A DNA stretch of 7,589 nucleotides from contig CAUZWC010000149.1 in NCBI GenBank assembly GCA_963583595.1, positions 1 to 7,589 on the forward strand. Direction: 5' to 3'. The notes below the pieces were generated by a model. The model ran no database searches, was not told the DNA's origin, and saw only the letters and a list, made by a program, of their open reading frames with translations. The DNA comes from JABIRQ01 sp963583595. Its GTDB lineage: Bacteria; Pseudomonadota; Alphaproteobacteria; CADEGL01. The position numbers were made by a program, and so were the translations under genes. The stretch's first letter is position 1, and every line of letters begins with the position of its first letter. Below are positions 1 to 6,390 of the stretch, in pieces.

Positions 1-590
1 CCCGGAAAACCAACAGTCCGCCAAAGATGACGTTGACCGCCCGCTGGCTTCGGACGAGCGTGCGCCGGACGATGGGGCTGTCCAGGGTGTGGACGAAGAC
101 CAACCAGAATGCCGCGCTGATCGCCATCATGATCGCGACCAGCAGGAGGAGAGTGACGCCCGTCGAGGTCTGGGGCGTGATGACCCTCGTGAAGATACCG
201 AGATAGAAGAGCGAGCCCTTGGCGTTCAGGATGTTGTTCAGGAATCCCTGCATTAACCAGGATCGCTCCGAGGGCACGCACGGCGCATCATCAGGCGCGA
301 GCGAAGCCTGCTTCGAGAACATGCTGGAGATGCCCAGATAGATCAGATAGGCGGCCCCGGCGTATTTGAGGATGGGTGAAAGCCAGCACGCTCTGCAAAA
401 ACACCAGGTCGATCCCTACCGCGCAATAGGTGATGTGGATCATGTTGCCGGTCAGGATGCCCAGCGAGGATAGCAGCCCGGCGGAGCGGCCGCCGGTGAA
501 GGTGTTCCGGATGACGATCACCATGTCCGGACCGGGGCTGATCATCATGAGAAACGTCGAGACCGAAATGACGAGAATCTGGTCGATCAC
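1..590 (-). pseudogene. LysE/RhtB-family amino-acid exporter, frameshifted; 3' end beyond the left edge
   Basis: LysE/RhtB proteins are inner-membrane exporters of about 205 residues that expel amino acids or related metabolites. The first part (590-375, 72 codons) carries the family hallmark SPGPD at residues 18-22, then GILTGN and a hydrophobic segment ending SVLAFT. The family's next block, ILKYAGAAYLIYLG, is present from 373 downward but one base out of frame; it continues through GFLNNILNAKGSLFYLGIF to a hydrophobic stretch ending GGLLVF at the window edge (124 further codons). Removing one base of the GGG at 374-376 restores one continuous LysE frame of at least 196 residues. As written, the first frame runs into unrelated residues and stops at 291. 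The start is taken as GTG at 590, with GGAG 8 bases upstream and the typical IDQILVISVSTFL beginning. It lies 68 bp after livF on the same strand, so it may be co-transcribed. Family assignment is firm; whether the break is real is open. Confidence 0.85.
374..376 (-). other. Site of the single-base frameshift in the LysE-type gene
   Basis: On the minus strand the gene reads TTC ACC CAT CCT, whereas the conserved protein (AFT followed by ILKYAGAAYL) needs TTC ACC ATC CTC. One surplus C (a G in the GGG on the plus strand) accounts for the shift exactly. No other disruption is visible in either half. Confidence 0.8.
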
Positions 591-658
591 GGCATGGACT
601 CCGAATAGGCGTCGATCCAGCGTATCGATGCCATGACGGTCGAACCCTCGTTCCAGCC

Positions 659-1369
659 TTAAACCGCCAGATGGCGCCTCTGCAACTCGGGGTCGGCGCG
701 TAGCTCCGCCGAGCTTCCGGTCCAGACGGTCTGGCCCTTTTCCAGAATGTGATGGCGGTCCGCGATGCGCGCAAGCGACTCGACATTCTTGTCGATCACC
801 AGGATCGACAGGCCTTCGGCCTTGAGCCGTTCCAGGCAGGCCCATATCTCGGCGCGCACCAAGGGCGCCAACCCCTCGGTAGCCTCGTCCAGGATCAGCA
901 GGCGGGGATTGGTCATCAGCGCCCGGCCGACGGCCAGCATCTGTTGCTCGCCGCCCGACAGCAGGGCGCTCATGCTGGTCCGCCTTTCGGCCAGGCCAGG
1001 AAACATCTCGAAGACGCGTTCGAGCGTCCAGGGATCGGCCTCGCGGCGGCGGTTGGCGGCGGTGGCGACCAGGTTCTCGCGGACCGAGAGATTGGGAAAG
1101 ATATGCCGACCTTCGGGGACCAGGCCCAGCCCGGCCTGTGCGATGCGGTAGGCCGGCAACGTCTGGATCGGCTGCCCCTTGAAGCGGATCTCGCCGCCGC
1201 TCGCGGGTAGCAATCCCATGATCGTGCGCACCGTCGTCGTCTTGCCCATGCCGTTGCGGCCCAGCAGGGTTGCGACCTCGCCCGCCTCGACCGAAAGATC
1301 GACGCCGAACAGCACCTCGCTTTCGCCATAGGCGGCCCGCACGCCGCTGAGGCTCAGCATCGCGGCCAT
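659..1369 (-). CDS. livF: Branched-chain amino acid-type ABC transporter ATPase LivF
   Basis: This is the second cytoplasmic ATPase of a HAAT-family importer; it pairs with LivG to drive the LivHM permease. With 236 residues it matches the usual length. Walker A is GRNGMGKT (37-44), the Q-loop region has the LivF-typical VPEGR (84-88), the signature is LSGGEQQ (137-143) and Walker B is LLILDE ending at D161-E162, followed by ATEGLAP. The H-switch position holds Lys194 (VIDKN) instead of His; the LivF family generally lacks His here (Gln in E. coli LivF, from memory). Start choice: ATG at 1369 lies 5 bases after GAGGTG and overlaps the livG stop by one base (TGATG). The GTG at 1372 is too close to that ribosome site, and the ATG at 1360 is rather far from it. 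Last gene of the importer block, coupled to livG. Confidence 0.95.
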   Translation of the reverse strand: MAAMLSLSGVRAAYGESEVLFGVDLSVEAGEVATLLGRNGMGKTTTVRTIMGLLPASGGEIRFKGQPIQTLPAYRIAQAGLGLVPEGRHIFPNLSVRENLVATAANRRREADPWTLERVFEMFPGLAERRTSMSALLSGGEQQMLAVGRALMTNPRLLILDEATEGLAPLVRAEIWACLERLKAEGLSILVIDKNVESLARIADRHHILEKGQTVWTGSSAELRADPELQRRHLAV

Positions 1370-2124
1370 CACGCCACCTCGTCCGTGCCGAGATAGGCGG
1401 CGCGCACCGCTTCGTTCGCGCGGATCGCGGCGGGCGTGTCGGTGGCGAGGACCTTGCCGTAGGTCATCACGGTGATGCGGTCGGCCAAGGCGAAGACCGC
1501 GTTCATGTCATGCTCAACCAGCATGATCGCCCGCTCGCCCTTCAATGCGTCGAGCAGGGCGATCATCCGGTCCGAATCCTCGCGGCCCATGCCCGCGGTC
1601 GGCTCGTCGAGCAGCAGCAGGCGCGGGTCTGTTACCAGGGCCATGGCGAGTTCGAGCTGGCGCCTTTCGCCGTGACTCAGATCGCCCGCGCGATCGGCTG
1701 CCCGGGCGCTCAAGCCGATGCGCTCCAGCGCCGCGAGCGCCGGGTCTTCCAGCGCCGCATCTCCGGCAACCGGGCGCCAAAAGCGGAAGCTGTTCCCGGC
1801 ATGGGCCTGCACGGCCAGGGCGACATTGTCCAAGGCGCTGAGCCCGGCGAAAACGCTGGTGATCTGGAACGAGCGCGCGATGCCCAGGCGCGAGCGGTCC
1901 TCCGGCGCGGCTCGGGTGATATCGCTACCTTCGAAGACGACGCTTCCCGCGTCCGGGAGCAGCGCGCCGCCCAATTGCGCGACCAGGGTTGTCTTGCCCG
2001 CGCCGTTGGGGCCGATCACGGCATGGACCTCGCCTGGCGCGATATCGAGGGAAACCGCGTCGCAGGCGAGCAACCCACCGAACCGCTTGGTCAAGCCGTC
2101 GATGCGCAGCAGCGGCTCAGCCAC
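1369..2124 (-). CDS. livG: Branched-chain amino acid-type ABC transporter ATPase LivG
   Basis: First ATPase subunit of the importer, cytoplasmic, 251 residues (family about 250-260). All catalytic motifs are intact: Walker A GPNGAGKT (38-45), Q-loop Gln87 in ARSFQIT, signature LSHGERR (149-155), Walker B LLLLDEP with D173 and E174, and H-switch His205 in LVEHDM. The LSHGERRQLE signature and the C-terminal GTD-like tail (YLGTDEVA) are typical of LivG rather than LivF. Translation starts at GTG 2124, with a textbook GGAGG at 2134-2130 five bases upstream, embedded in the end of livM. The first 8 bases overlap livM. The stop TGA shares one base with the livF ATG. LivG is the partner with a complete catalytic site, while LivF has a variant H-switch. 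Confidence 0.96.
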   Translation of the reverse strand: MAEPLLRIDGLTKRFGGLLACDAVSLDIAPGEVHAVIGPNGAGKTTLVAQLGGALLPDAGSVVFEGSDITRAAPEDRSRLGIARSFQITSVFAGLSALDNVALAVQAHAGNSFRFWRPVAGDAALEDPALAALERIGLSARAADRAGDLSHGERRQLELAMALVTDPRLLLLDEPTAGMGREDSDRMIALLDALKGERAIMLVEHDMNAVFALADRITVMTYGKVLATDTPAAIRANEAVRAAYLGTDEVA

Positions 2125-3103
2125 CCTTGCCTCCCATCCGGCCGATCAGGCCGTGGAGACCGCCGCGGCCGAACAACACCACGGCAATCAGGAAGGGGCC
2201 GAAAATAATCGGCCAATAGATCGTCAGGTCGGCCAGGAAATGCGTCAGAAGCATGAAGGCGATGGCGCCCATCACAGGGCCGAACAGGGTGCCCATGCCG
2301 CCCAGTAGCACCATCACGATCAACTCGCCCGACCGGTGCCATGCGAGGTAGCTGGGGGCGACGAATTCGGATTGGTTGGCCAGCAGCACTCCGGCCAGCC
2401 CGCACATCGAGCCCGAGATGGTGAAGGCGAGAAGCTTGTAGCGCATGGTCGGGTAGCCGATGGCGCGCATCCGCGCCTCGTTCGACTTGATGCCCTGCAG
2501 GACCCGGCCGAAGCGCGAATTGACCAGCCGGTGCGAGAGATAGAGGCAGCCGCCGAGTGCGGCGAAGATCACGTAATAAAGGGTCAGATTGTCGTCGAGC
2601 GAGATCAGGCCGTTGAAGGAGGAAAGTGCCCAGATTGTCAGCCCGTCGTCGCCGCCATAAACCTCCAGGCTGGTGAAGAAATAGAAGAGCATCTGCGCGA
2701 AGGCCAGAGTGATCATGATGAAATAGACGCCGCTGGTGCGCAGGCTGACATAGCCAATCAGCACGGCCGCGAGGGCCGAGAACAGGAGCGCGGCGGGCCA
2801 TTGTAAAAAGGCTGATTCGATCCCGTAGAAGGACAGGATGCCGACTGTATAGGCGCCCACCCCGAGGAAGGCGGCGTGGCCGAAACTGACCATGCCGCCA
2901 TAGCCCAGGATCAGGTCCAGGCTCAAGGCCGCGATGGCATAGACCATCACCCGGCCGAACAGGGTGAGATAGAAGGGCTCGTCCAGGGCCAGCGCCAGCA
3001 GGGGCAGGACGGCGAGAAAGCCGAAGACGATCTGGAGGGCCGTCTTGCGGGCCGATTGGGCGGCGGCGGGCGCTTTCACGGACTTGGGATCCGGCGCTTT
3101 CAT
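2117..3103 (-). CDS. livM: Branched-chain amino acid-type ABC transporter permease LivM
   Basis: Inner-membrane permease subunit that forms the translocation path with LivH. It has 328 residues, a common length for LivM-type proteins that lack the longer N-terminus of the E. coli one. A Lys/Pro/Ala-rich cytoplasmic N-terminus (1-20) precedes about eight or more hydrophobic segments. Family blocks are visible: GYGGMVSFGHAAFLGVGAY (67-85), LRTSGVYFIMITLAFAQM (121-138), the cytoplasmic coupling loop GIKSNEARMRAIGYP (204-218) followed by KLLAFTISGSMCGLAG, and VLLGGMGTLFGPV (265-277). The ATG at 3103 overlaps the livH stop as ATGA and has GGAG just three bases before it, so translation probably depends on ribosomes finishing livH. 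The stop overlaps the livG start by 8 bases. Assignment is firm; the transported ligand is not deducible from the permease. Confidence 0.96.
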   Translation of the reverse strand: MKAPDPKSVKAPAAAQSARKTALQIVFGFLAVLPLLALALDEPFYLTLFGRVMVYAIAALSLDLILGYGGMVSFGHAAFLGVGAYTVGILSFYGIESAFLQWPAALLFSALAAVLIGYVSLRTSGVYFIMITLAFAQMLFYFFTSLEVYGGDDGLTIWALSSFNGLISLDDNLTLYYVIFAALGGCLYLSHRLVNSRFGRVLQGIKSNEARMRAIGYPTMRYKLLAFTISGSMCGLAGVLLANQSEFVAPSYLAWHRSGELIVMVLLGGMGTLFGPVMGAIAFMLLTHFLADLTIYWPIIFGPFLIAVVLFGRGGLHGLIGRMGGKGG

Positions 3104-4023
3104 CGGCTCCGCGGCGGGAACAGGCCCTGGGGCCGGAAGAAGAGCACCACAGCCATCAGCAGATAGGTCAGCATGGCGGCGATGGTCGAGCCGGCAGTAT
3201 GGGCCGCGCCGCGTTCCAGGACGGTTTCCAACAATCGAGGCAGGAAGGCCCGGCCCATCGTGTCGATCACCCCGATCAGGATGGCGGCCAGGAAAGCGCC
3301 GCGGATCGAGCCGATACCGCCGATCACGATGACCACGAAGGTCAGGATCAGAATTTCCTCGCCCATGCCCGACTGCACCGAGACGATGGGCGCGGCCATC
3401 ATGCCCGCCAGCCCGGCCAGCACCGCGCCCAGGCCGAAGACCAGGGTGAAGAGCAGACGGATATCGATGCCCAGCGCCCCGGCCATGACCCGGTCCGAGG
3501 CGCCGGCGCGAATCCGCATCCCGATACGTGTGTGGGAGACGAGGACATAGAGGAAGGCGGCGGTGGCGAGGCCGACCAGGATGATCGCCAGGCGAAAGCT
3601 GGGATAGGGAGAGCCGGGGATGATCTCGATCTGGCCAGACAGAAATTCGGGCAGGTCGATGAATTGCGGCTCAGGCCCCCAGACCAGGCGGACCGCTTCG
3701 TTGAAGAACAGGATCAGGCCGAAGGTCGCCAGCACCTGATCCAGGTGATCGCGCGCGTAAAGGCTGCGGAGGACGACGACCTCGGTGACGACGCCGACGG
3801 CCATGGTCGCCGGCAGGGCAAGCAGGACGCCCCAGAGATAGGACCCGGTCCATTGCATGAAGGTGGCGGCCAGATAGGCCCCGACCATGTAGAGCGAGCC
3901 ATGGGCGAGGTTGATGAGATTCATGATGCCGAAGACCAGGGTCAGGCCCGCGGCCATCAGGAACAGCATGATGCCGAGCTGAAGCCCGTTGAGAAGTTGT
4001 TCGAAGAGAAGGACGACGGTCAT
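3100..4023 (-). CDS. livH: Branched-chain amino acid-type ABC transporter permease LivH
   Basis: Inner-membrane permease subunit, 307 residues, essentially the length of E. coli LivH. Diagnostic blocks are AAGLTLVFGIMNLINLAHG (24-42) running into SLYMVGAY, the central loop SHTRIGMRIRAGASDRVMAGALGI (starting at 163) that contacts the ATPases, GLAGMMAAP (204-212), VIVIGGIGSIRGAF (231-244) and the C-terminal RPQGLFPPR (297-305). The ATG at 4023 is preceded by GAAGACCGCGCGATTCG, which holds no convincing Shine-Dalgarno sequence. Initiation may therefore be weaker than for the genes around it. The gene follows the binding-protein gene by 99 bp, a gap holding a large hairpin, and overlaps livM by four bases. 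Together these suggest it is made at a lower level than the binding protein. Confidence 0.96.
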   Translation of the reverse strand: MTVVLLFEQLLNGLQLGIMLFLMAAGLTLVFGIMNLINLAHGSLYMVGAYLAATFMQWTGSYLWGVLLALPATMAVGVVTEVVVLRSLYARDHLDQVLATFGLILFFNEAVRLVWGPEPQFIDLPEFLSGQIEIIPGSPYPSFRLAIILVGLATAAFLYVLVSHTRIGMRIRAGASDRVMAGALGIDIRLLFTLVFGLGAVLAGLAGMMAAPIVSVQSGMGEEILILTFVVIVIGGIGSIRGAFLAAILIGVIDTMGRAFLPRLLETVLERGAAHTAGSTIAAMLTYLLMAVVLFFRPQGLFPPRSR

Positions 4024-4060
4024 CGAATCGCGCGGTCTTCGGTGATGTGACGAAAGGCGA

Positions 4061-4106
4061 ACACGGAAGGCGAGGGCGGGCCTTACCGCGCCCTCGCTCG
4101 CCGTGT
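4061..4106 (-). promoter_or_regulatory. Intercistronic stem-loop between the binding-protein gene and livH
   Basis: Two 18-base arms (4061-4078 and 4089-4106) pair on 15 positions, with a 3-base internal mismatch, around a 10-base loop. The outer stem is ACACGG/CCGTGT and the inner stem is the GC-rich CGAGGGCG/CGCCCTCG. It begins 16 bases after the binding-protein stop codon. No long U-run follows it on the minus strand (only a CTTTC stretch), so it is a poor intrinsic terminator. It fits better as an mRNA-end stabiliser or partial attenuator limiting read-through into livHMGF. The structure is seen directly; its role is inferred. Confidence 0.7.
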
Positions 4107-4122
4107 CCGGATGGCGCCGCGA

Positions 4123-5322
4123 CTACATCTTGCAGTCTTTGGCGTAGGCGTCCTCGCCGTTCTCGATAACGGTTGCGACGATCGTGGTCATCAGCTTGCC
4201 GTCGTCACCCTTCACCACTTCGCGCAGATAGAAGTTCTGGATTGGGAAGTGGTTGGTGTTGAACTTGAAGGGCCCACGCACCGATGAGAAATCGGCCGCC
4301 TCGAGTGCCTTGCGCACCGCAGCCTTGTCGGACAGGTTGCCACCGACGGCGCGCACCGCGCTATCGATCAGCATGATTCCGTCATAGGTCTGCGCCGCGT
4401 AGGATGACGGGGTATAGCCGTATTTCTTCTCGAATTCCGAAACGAACTTCTTGTTCGACGGATTGTCCATGTCCGGGCCCCAGAACATGGTCGCCTTCAT
4501 GCCCAGCGCCGCGTCGCCCTGGGCCTCCAGGGTCGTCGTGTCCGTGGTGAACACGGTGTAGAGCGGAATATCGTTCTTCAGACCCGACTGGTCGTACTGC
4601 TTGACGTATTTGACGCCCGCGCCGCCCGGATAGAAGGCGAAGACCGCCTCGGGCTTGGGGTCCATCGCGCGGATATTCGCGAACTCAGCCGACCAGTCGG
4701 CATGGCCCGGCCAGGGCGTAAAGATCTCGCCCACGATCTCGCCCTTGAAGGTGCGGCGCACGCCGGCCGCCATATCCTTGCCGGCCGGATAGTTGGGGGA
4801 AAGGACGAAGATGCGCTTGATGCCGGCCTGATTGAGATACTCACCCATCGCTTCCGGCGTCTGGTCATTCTGCCAGGAGGTGGAGAAGAAGAAGGGGCTG
4901 CATTCCTCGCCGGCCAGCTGATGCGGTCCGGCATTGGTGCTGATCAGGAAGGTCTCGGCCTTCAGGACCGGCGCGCGCGACTGGAGCAGCACGTTCGACC
5001 AGATATAGCCCGCGACGAAATCGGCCTTGTTCTGCTGGACGAGCTCCTCGGTGCGCAACCGTCCGACCTCGGGATCGAACTCGTCATCGGCGAAGATGAT
5101 CTCGGTCTCGACACCGCCCAGCTTGCCGCCGGCATGCTCGAGCGCGAGATTCACCGCGTCCTGCATGTGCTTGCCGATGATGGCCGGTCCCTTGGACAGG
5201 GTCGTGACGAAGCCGAGCGTGACCTTGTTGGCGCGATCCTTCTTGAACGGCTCGAAAACGACGATCGCGGCGACGACCACCGCGACGATCACCAGAAGGC
5301 CCAGGAGTTTCGAACGTTTCAT
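4123..5322 (-). CDS. ABC transporter substrate-binding protein, branched-chain amino acid type (Leu/Ile/Val-binding fold)
   Basis: Periplasmic type I binding protein that captures the ligand and delivers it to LivHM. It has 399 residues (typical 370-410). Residues 34-50 (VTLGFVTTLSKGPAIIG) are the first strand and loop of the fold. Other family-like blocks are FVAGYIWSNV (102-111), ISTNAGPHQLAG (127-138), SWQNDQTPEAMG (149-160) and TYDGIMLIDSAVRAVGG (312-328). The N-terminus has a hydrophobic stretch at 6-23 after MKRSK, with no lipobox and no clean AxA cleavage site before the charged KKDR. It could remain as a membrane anchor. Only two cysteines exist, Cys141 and Cys397 (terminal DCKM), a plausible disulfide. 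The gene lies 61 bp after the aminotransferase and directly upstream of livH. The ligand is unknown: branched-chain amino acids are the default, but this branch also includes binders of aromatic acids, amides and urea. Confidence 0.92.
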   Translation of the reverse strand: MKRSKLLGLLVIVAVVVAAIVVFEPFKKDRANKVTLGFVTTLSKGPAIIGKHMQDAVNLALEHAGGKLGGVETEIIFADDEFDPEVGRLRTEELVQQNKADFVAGYIWSNVLLQSRAPVLKAETFLISTNAGPHQLAGEECSPFFFSTSWQNDQTPEAMGEYLNQAGIKRIFVLSPNYPAGKDMAAGVRRTFKGEIVGEIFTPWPGHADWSAEFANIRAMDPKPEAVFAFYPGGAGVKYVKQYDQSGLKNDIPLYTVFTTDTTTLEAQGDAALGMKATMFWGPDMDNPSNKKFVSEFEKKYGYTPSSYAAQTYDGIMLIDSAVRAVGGNLSDKAAVRKALEAADFSSVRGPFKFNTNHFPIQNFYLREVVKGDDGKLMTTIVATVIENGEDAYAKDCKM

Positions 5323-5345
5323 GACTTCACTCTGTTATTCGTTTC

Positions 5346-5358
5346 TCGATTATATCGA
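5346..5358 (-). promoter_or_regulatory. Candidate promoter -10 element inside a short palindrome, upstream of the binding-protein gene
   Basis: On the minus strand a perfect TATAAT (5354-5349) lies about 27 bases before the binding-protein ATG, in an AT-rich patch that stands out from the GC-rich surroundings. It sits inside the inverted repeat TCGAT-TAT-ATCGA (5346-5358), which could be an operator. The -35 is poor: nothing good at 17 bases, and GCGACA (4 of 6) only at a 15-base spacing. A secondary promoter giving extra binding protein is plausible but unproven. Confidence 0.4.
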
Positions 5359-5383
5359 TGGTCTGTCTCTGTCGCGCCCGGTC

Positions 5384-6316
5384 TCAGCTGTTCAGGCTGC
5401 CTAGATACTGGGCAACGAAATCGAATTTCACGTAATCCTTGAAAGCGTCGGACAGGCGCTGCGTGATCGGGCCGGGCAGTGGAGCGTCGGCCCCGCCCAC
5501 GCGCTTGCCGTTGATGCTGCGCACCGGACAGACGCAGAGGCTGGTCGAGGTCAGGAAGGCCTCGTCGGCCGTATAGGTGTCATAGAGGTCGATGTCGCAT
5601 TCTTCGATGGGAATGCCGTTCTCGCGCGCGAGATCGATGACCGTCTGGCGCACCACGCCGGGCAGCACGAACTGGGCGCGCGGCGTGCGTACCACGCCGT
5701 CGCACACTGAGAAGAAGTTCGAGCCCATGCCCTCGGTGACATTACCGTTCTGGTCGAGCAGCACGGCCCAGGCTTCCGGATCGGCGGCCTTTGCCTCCAG
5801 ATCGCCCATGATGAGGTTCAGGTAATTGTGCGACTTGGCGCGCGGGCTGAAACTGTCCGGCGGGCTGCGCCGCGTCGCGGGCACAACCACCGGAATGCCG
5901 TCGCGATAGAGCGCGGCGCGCGCCTTGAGCGGCAGGGGGGTGCATTCGACGATCACGGTCGGTCCGGACGAACTGTGGATATCGGCCTCGGGGATGAAAG
6001 TGCCGCGGCTGATCCGCTGGCCGACCCAGTAATCGTCGCTCTCGCCGATCAGGTGGAGGTTGCGCTCGGTCAATTCCTCGGTGATGTCCTTCATCTCCTT
6101 GGGCGAGATGCCCGGATCGATACGGACGTAGCTGAGCGAGCGGTAAAGCCGGTCGATATGCTCGTCGAGCTTGAACAGCTTGTGGCCGAAGGTGCGTGTC
6201 ATGTCGAAGACGCCGTCGCCGAACTTGAAGCTGCGGTCCCGGAAGGACACGACGCAGCGGCTTTCCGGCACGAATTCGCCGTTGATCCAGGCCTGACGCT
6301 CGTTGCTGCGTTCCAT
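5384..6316 (-). CDS. Class IV PLP-dependent aminotransferase (branched-chain/D-amino acid/(R)-amine transaminase superfamily)
   Basis: Cytoplasmic pyridoxal-phosphate enzyme moving an amino group between an amino acid or amine and a keto acid, 310 residues. Fold-type-IV marks are visible: FKFGDGVFDMTRTFG (30-44) with LDEHIDRLYRS (50-60), the Schiff-base lysine Lys161 in RAKSHNYLNLIMGDLEA, Glu195 in NVTEGMGSNFF (the glutamate near the cofactor pyridine), LPGVVRQTVIDLA (218-230) and TADEAFLTSTS (249-259). The last two blocks match branched-chain and D-amino-acid transaminases. The FDMTRTF segment differs from the typical IlvE FEGIR, so stereochemistry and substrate are open. Start: ATG 6316 has GGAGG five bases upstream and lies just after a good promoter. 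The longer frame from 6373 would start at the promoter's -35 box. As first gene before the importer, it probably acts on the imported compound. Confidence 0.9.
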   Translation of the reverse strand: MERSNERQAWINGEFVPESRCVVSFRDRSFKFGDGVFDMTRTFGHKLFKLDEHIDRLYRSLSYVRIDPGISPKEMKDITEELTERNLHLIGESDDYWVGQRISRGTFIPEADIHSSSGPTVIVECTPLPLKARAALYRDGIPVVVPATRRSPPDSFSPRAKSHNYLNLIMGDLEAKAADPEAWAVLLDQNGNVTEGMGSNFFSVCDGVVRTPRAQFVLPGVVRQTVIDLARENGIPIEECDIDLYDTYTADEAFLTSTSLCVCPVRSINGKRVGGADAPLPGPITQRLSDAFKDYVKFDFVAQYLGSLNS

Positions 6317-6321
6317 TGCTG

Positions 6322-6326
6322 CCTCC
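6322..6326 (-). promoter_or_regulatory. Shine-Dalgarno site deciding the aminotransferase start
   Basis: GGAGG on the minus strand, followed by CAGCA and then ATG at 6316. This five-base spacing is ideal and selects the 310-residue form over the 329-residue open frame beginning at 6373. Confidence 0.8.
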
Positions 6327-6344
6327 ATTCCCCGCGAAGCCGCG

Positions 6345-6373
6345 ATCATAGGCCGCGCCCGGTGCCCGCTCAA
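6345..6373 (-). promoter_or_regulatory. Candidate sigma70-type promoter of the aminotransferase/importer operon
   Basis: On the minus strand TTGAGC (6373-6368, 4 of 6 to the -35 consensus) is separated by exactly 17 bases from TATGAT (6350-6345, 5 of 6 to the -10 consensus). The predicted transcript start is near 6338, about 22 bases before the aminotransferase ATG, leaving room for its Shine-Dalgarno site. The elements lie in the 74-bp gap after the ZIP-like gene, where an operon promoter would be expected. Confidence 0.6.
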
Positions 6374-6390
6374 CAGCGCCGGCGTCCCGC

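Noticed and set aside
371..380. Programmed ribosomal frameshift in the LysE-type gene
   Set aside because: No recognised slippery motif, rare-codon/stop combination or downstream structure is visible, and the family is not known for recoding; a mutation or sequencing error is simpler.
2091..2801. Minus-strand open frame of 236 codons within livM
   Set aside because: Arg/Pro/Ala-rich out-of-frame shadow of livM with no recognisable domain.
3199..4050. Long plus-strand open frame (283 codons) opposite livH
   Set aside because: Its residues are Asp/Gln/Gly/His-rich low-complexity of the kind produced opposite a hydrophobic GC-rich gene; livH itself is fully conserved.
4061..4106. Reading the intercistronic hairpin as a full Rho-independent terminator
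   Set aside because: No T-run follows the stem on the minus strand, and termination there would cut off the permease and ATPase genes.
4702..5442. Plus-strand open frame (246 codons) opposite the binding-protein gene
   Set aside because: Antisense shadow rich in Asp, Gly, Leu and Arg with no family motif; the minus-strand gene explains the sequence.
6317..6373. Upstream ATG extending the aminotransferase by 19 residues
   Set aside because: The extension covers the candidate promoter, carries no conserved sequence, and the downstream ATG has an ideal GGAGG.
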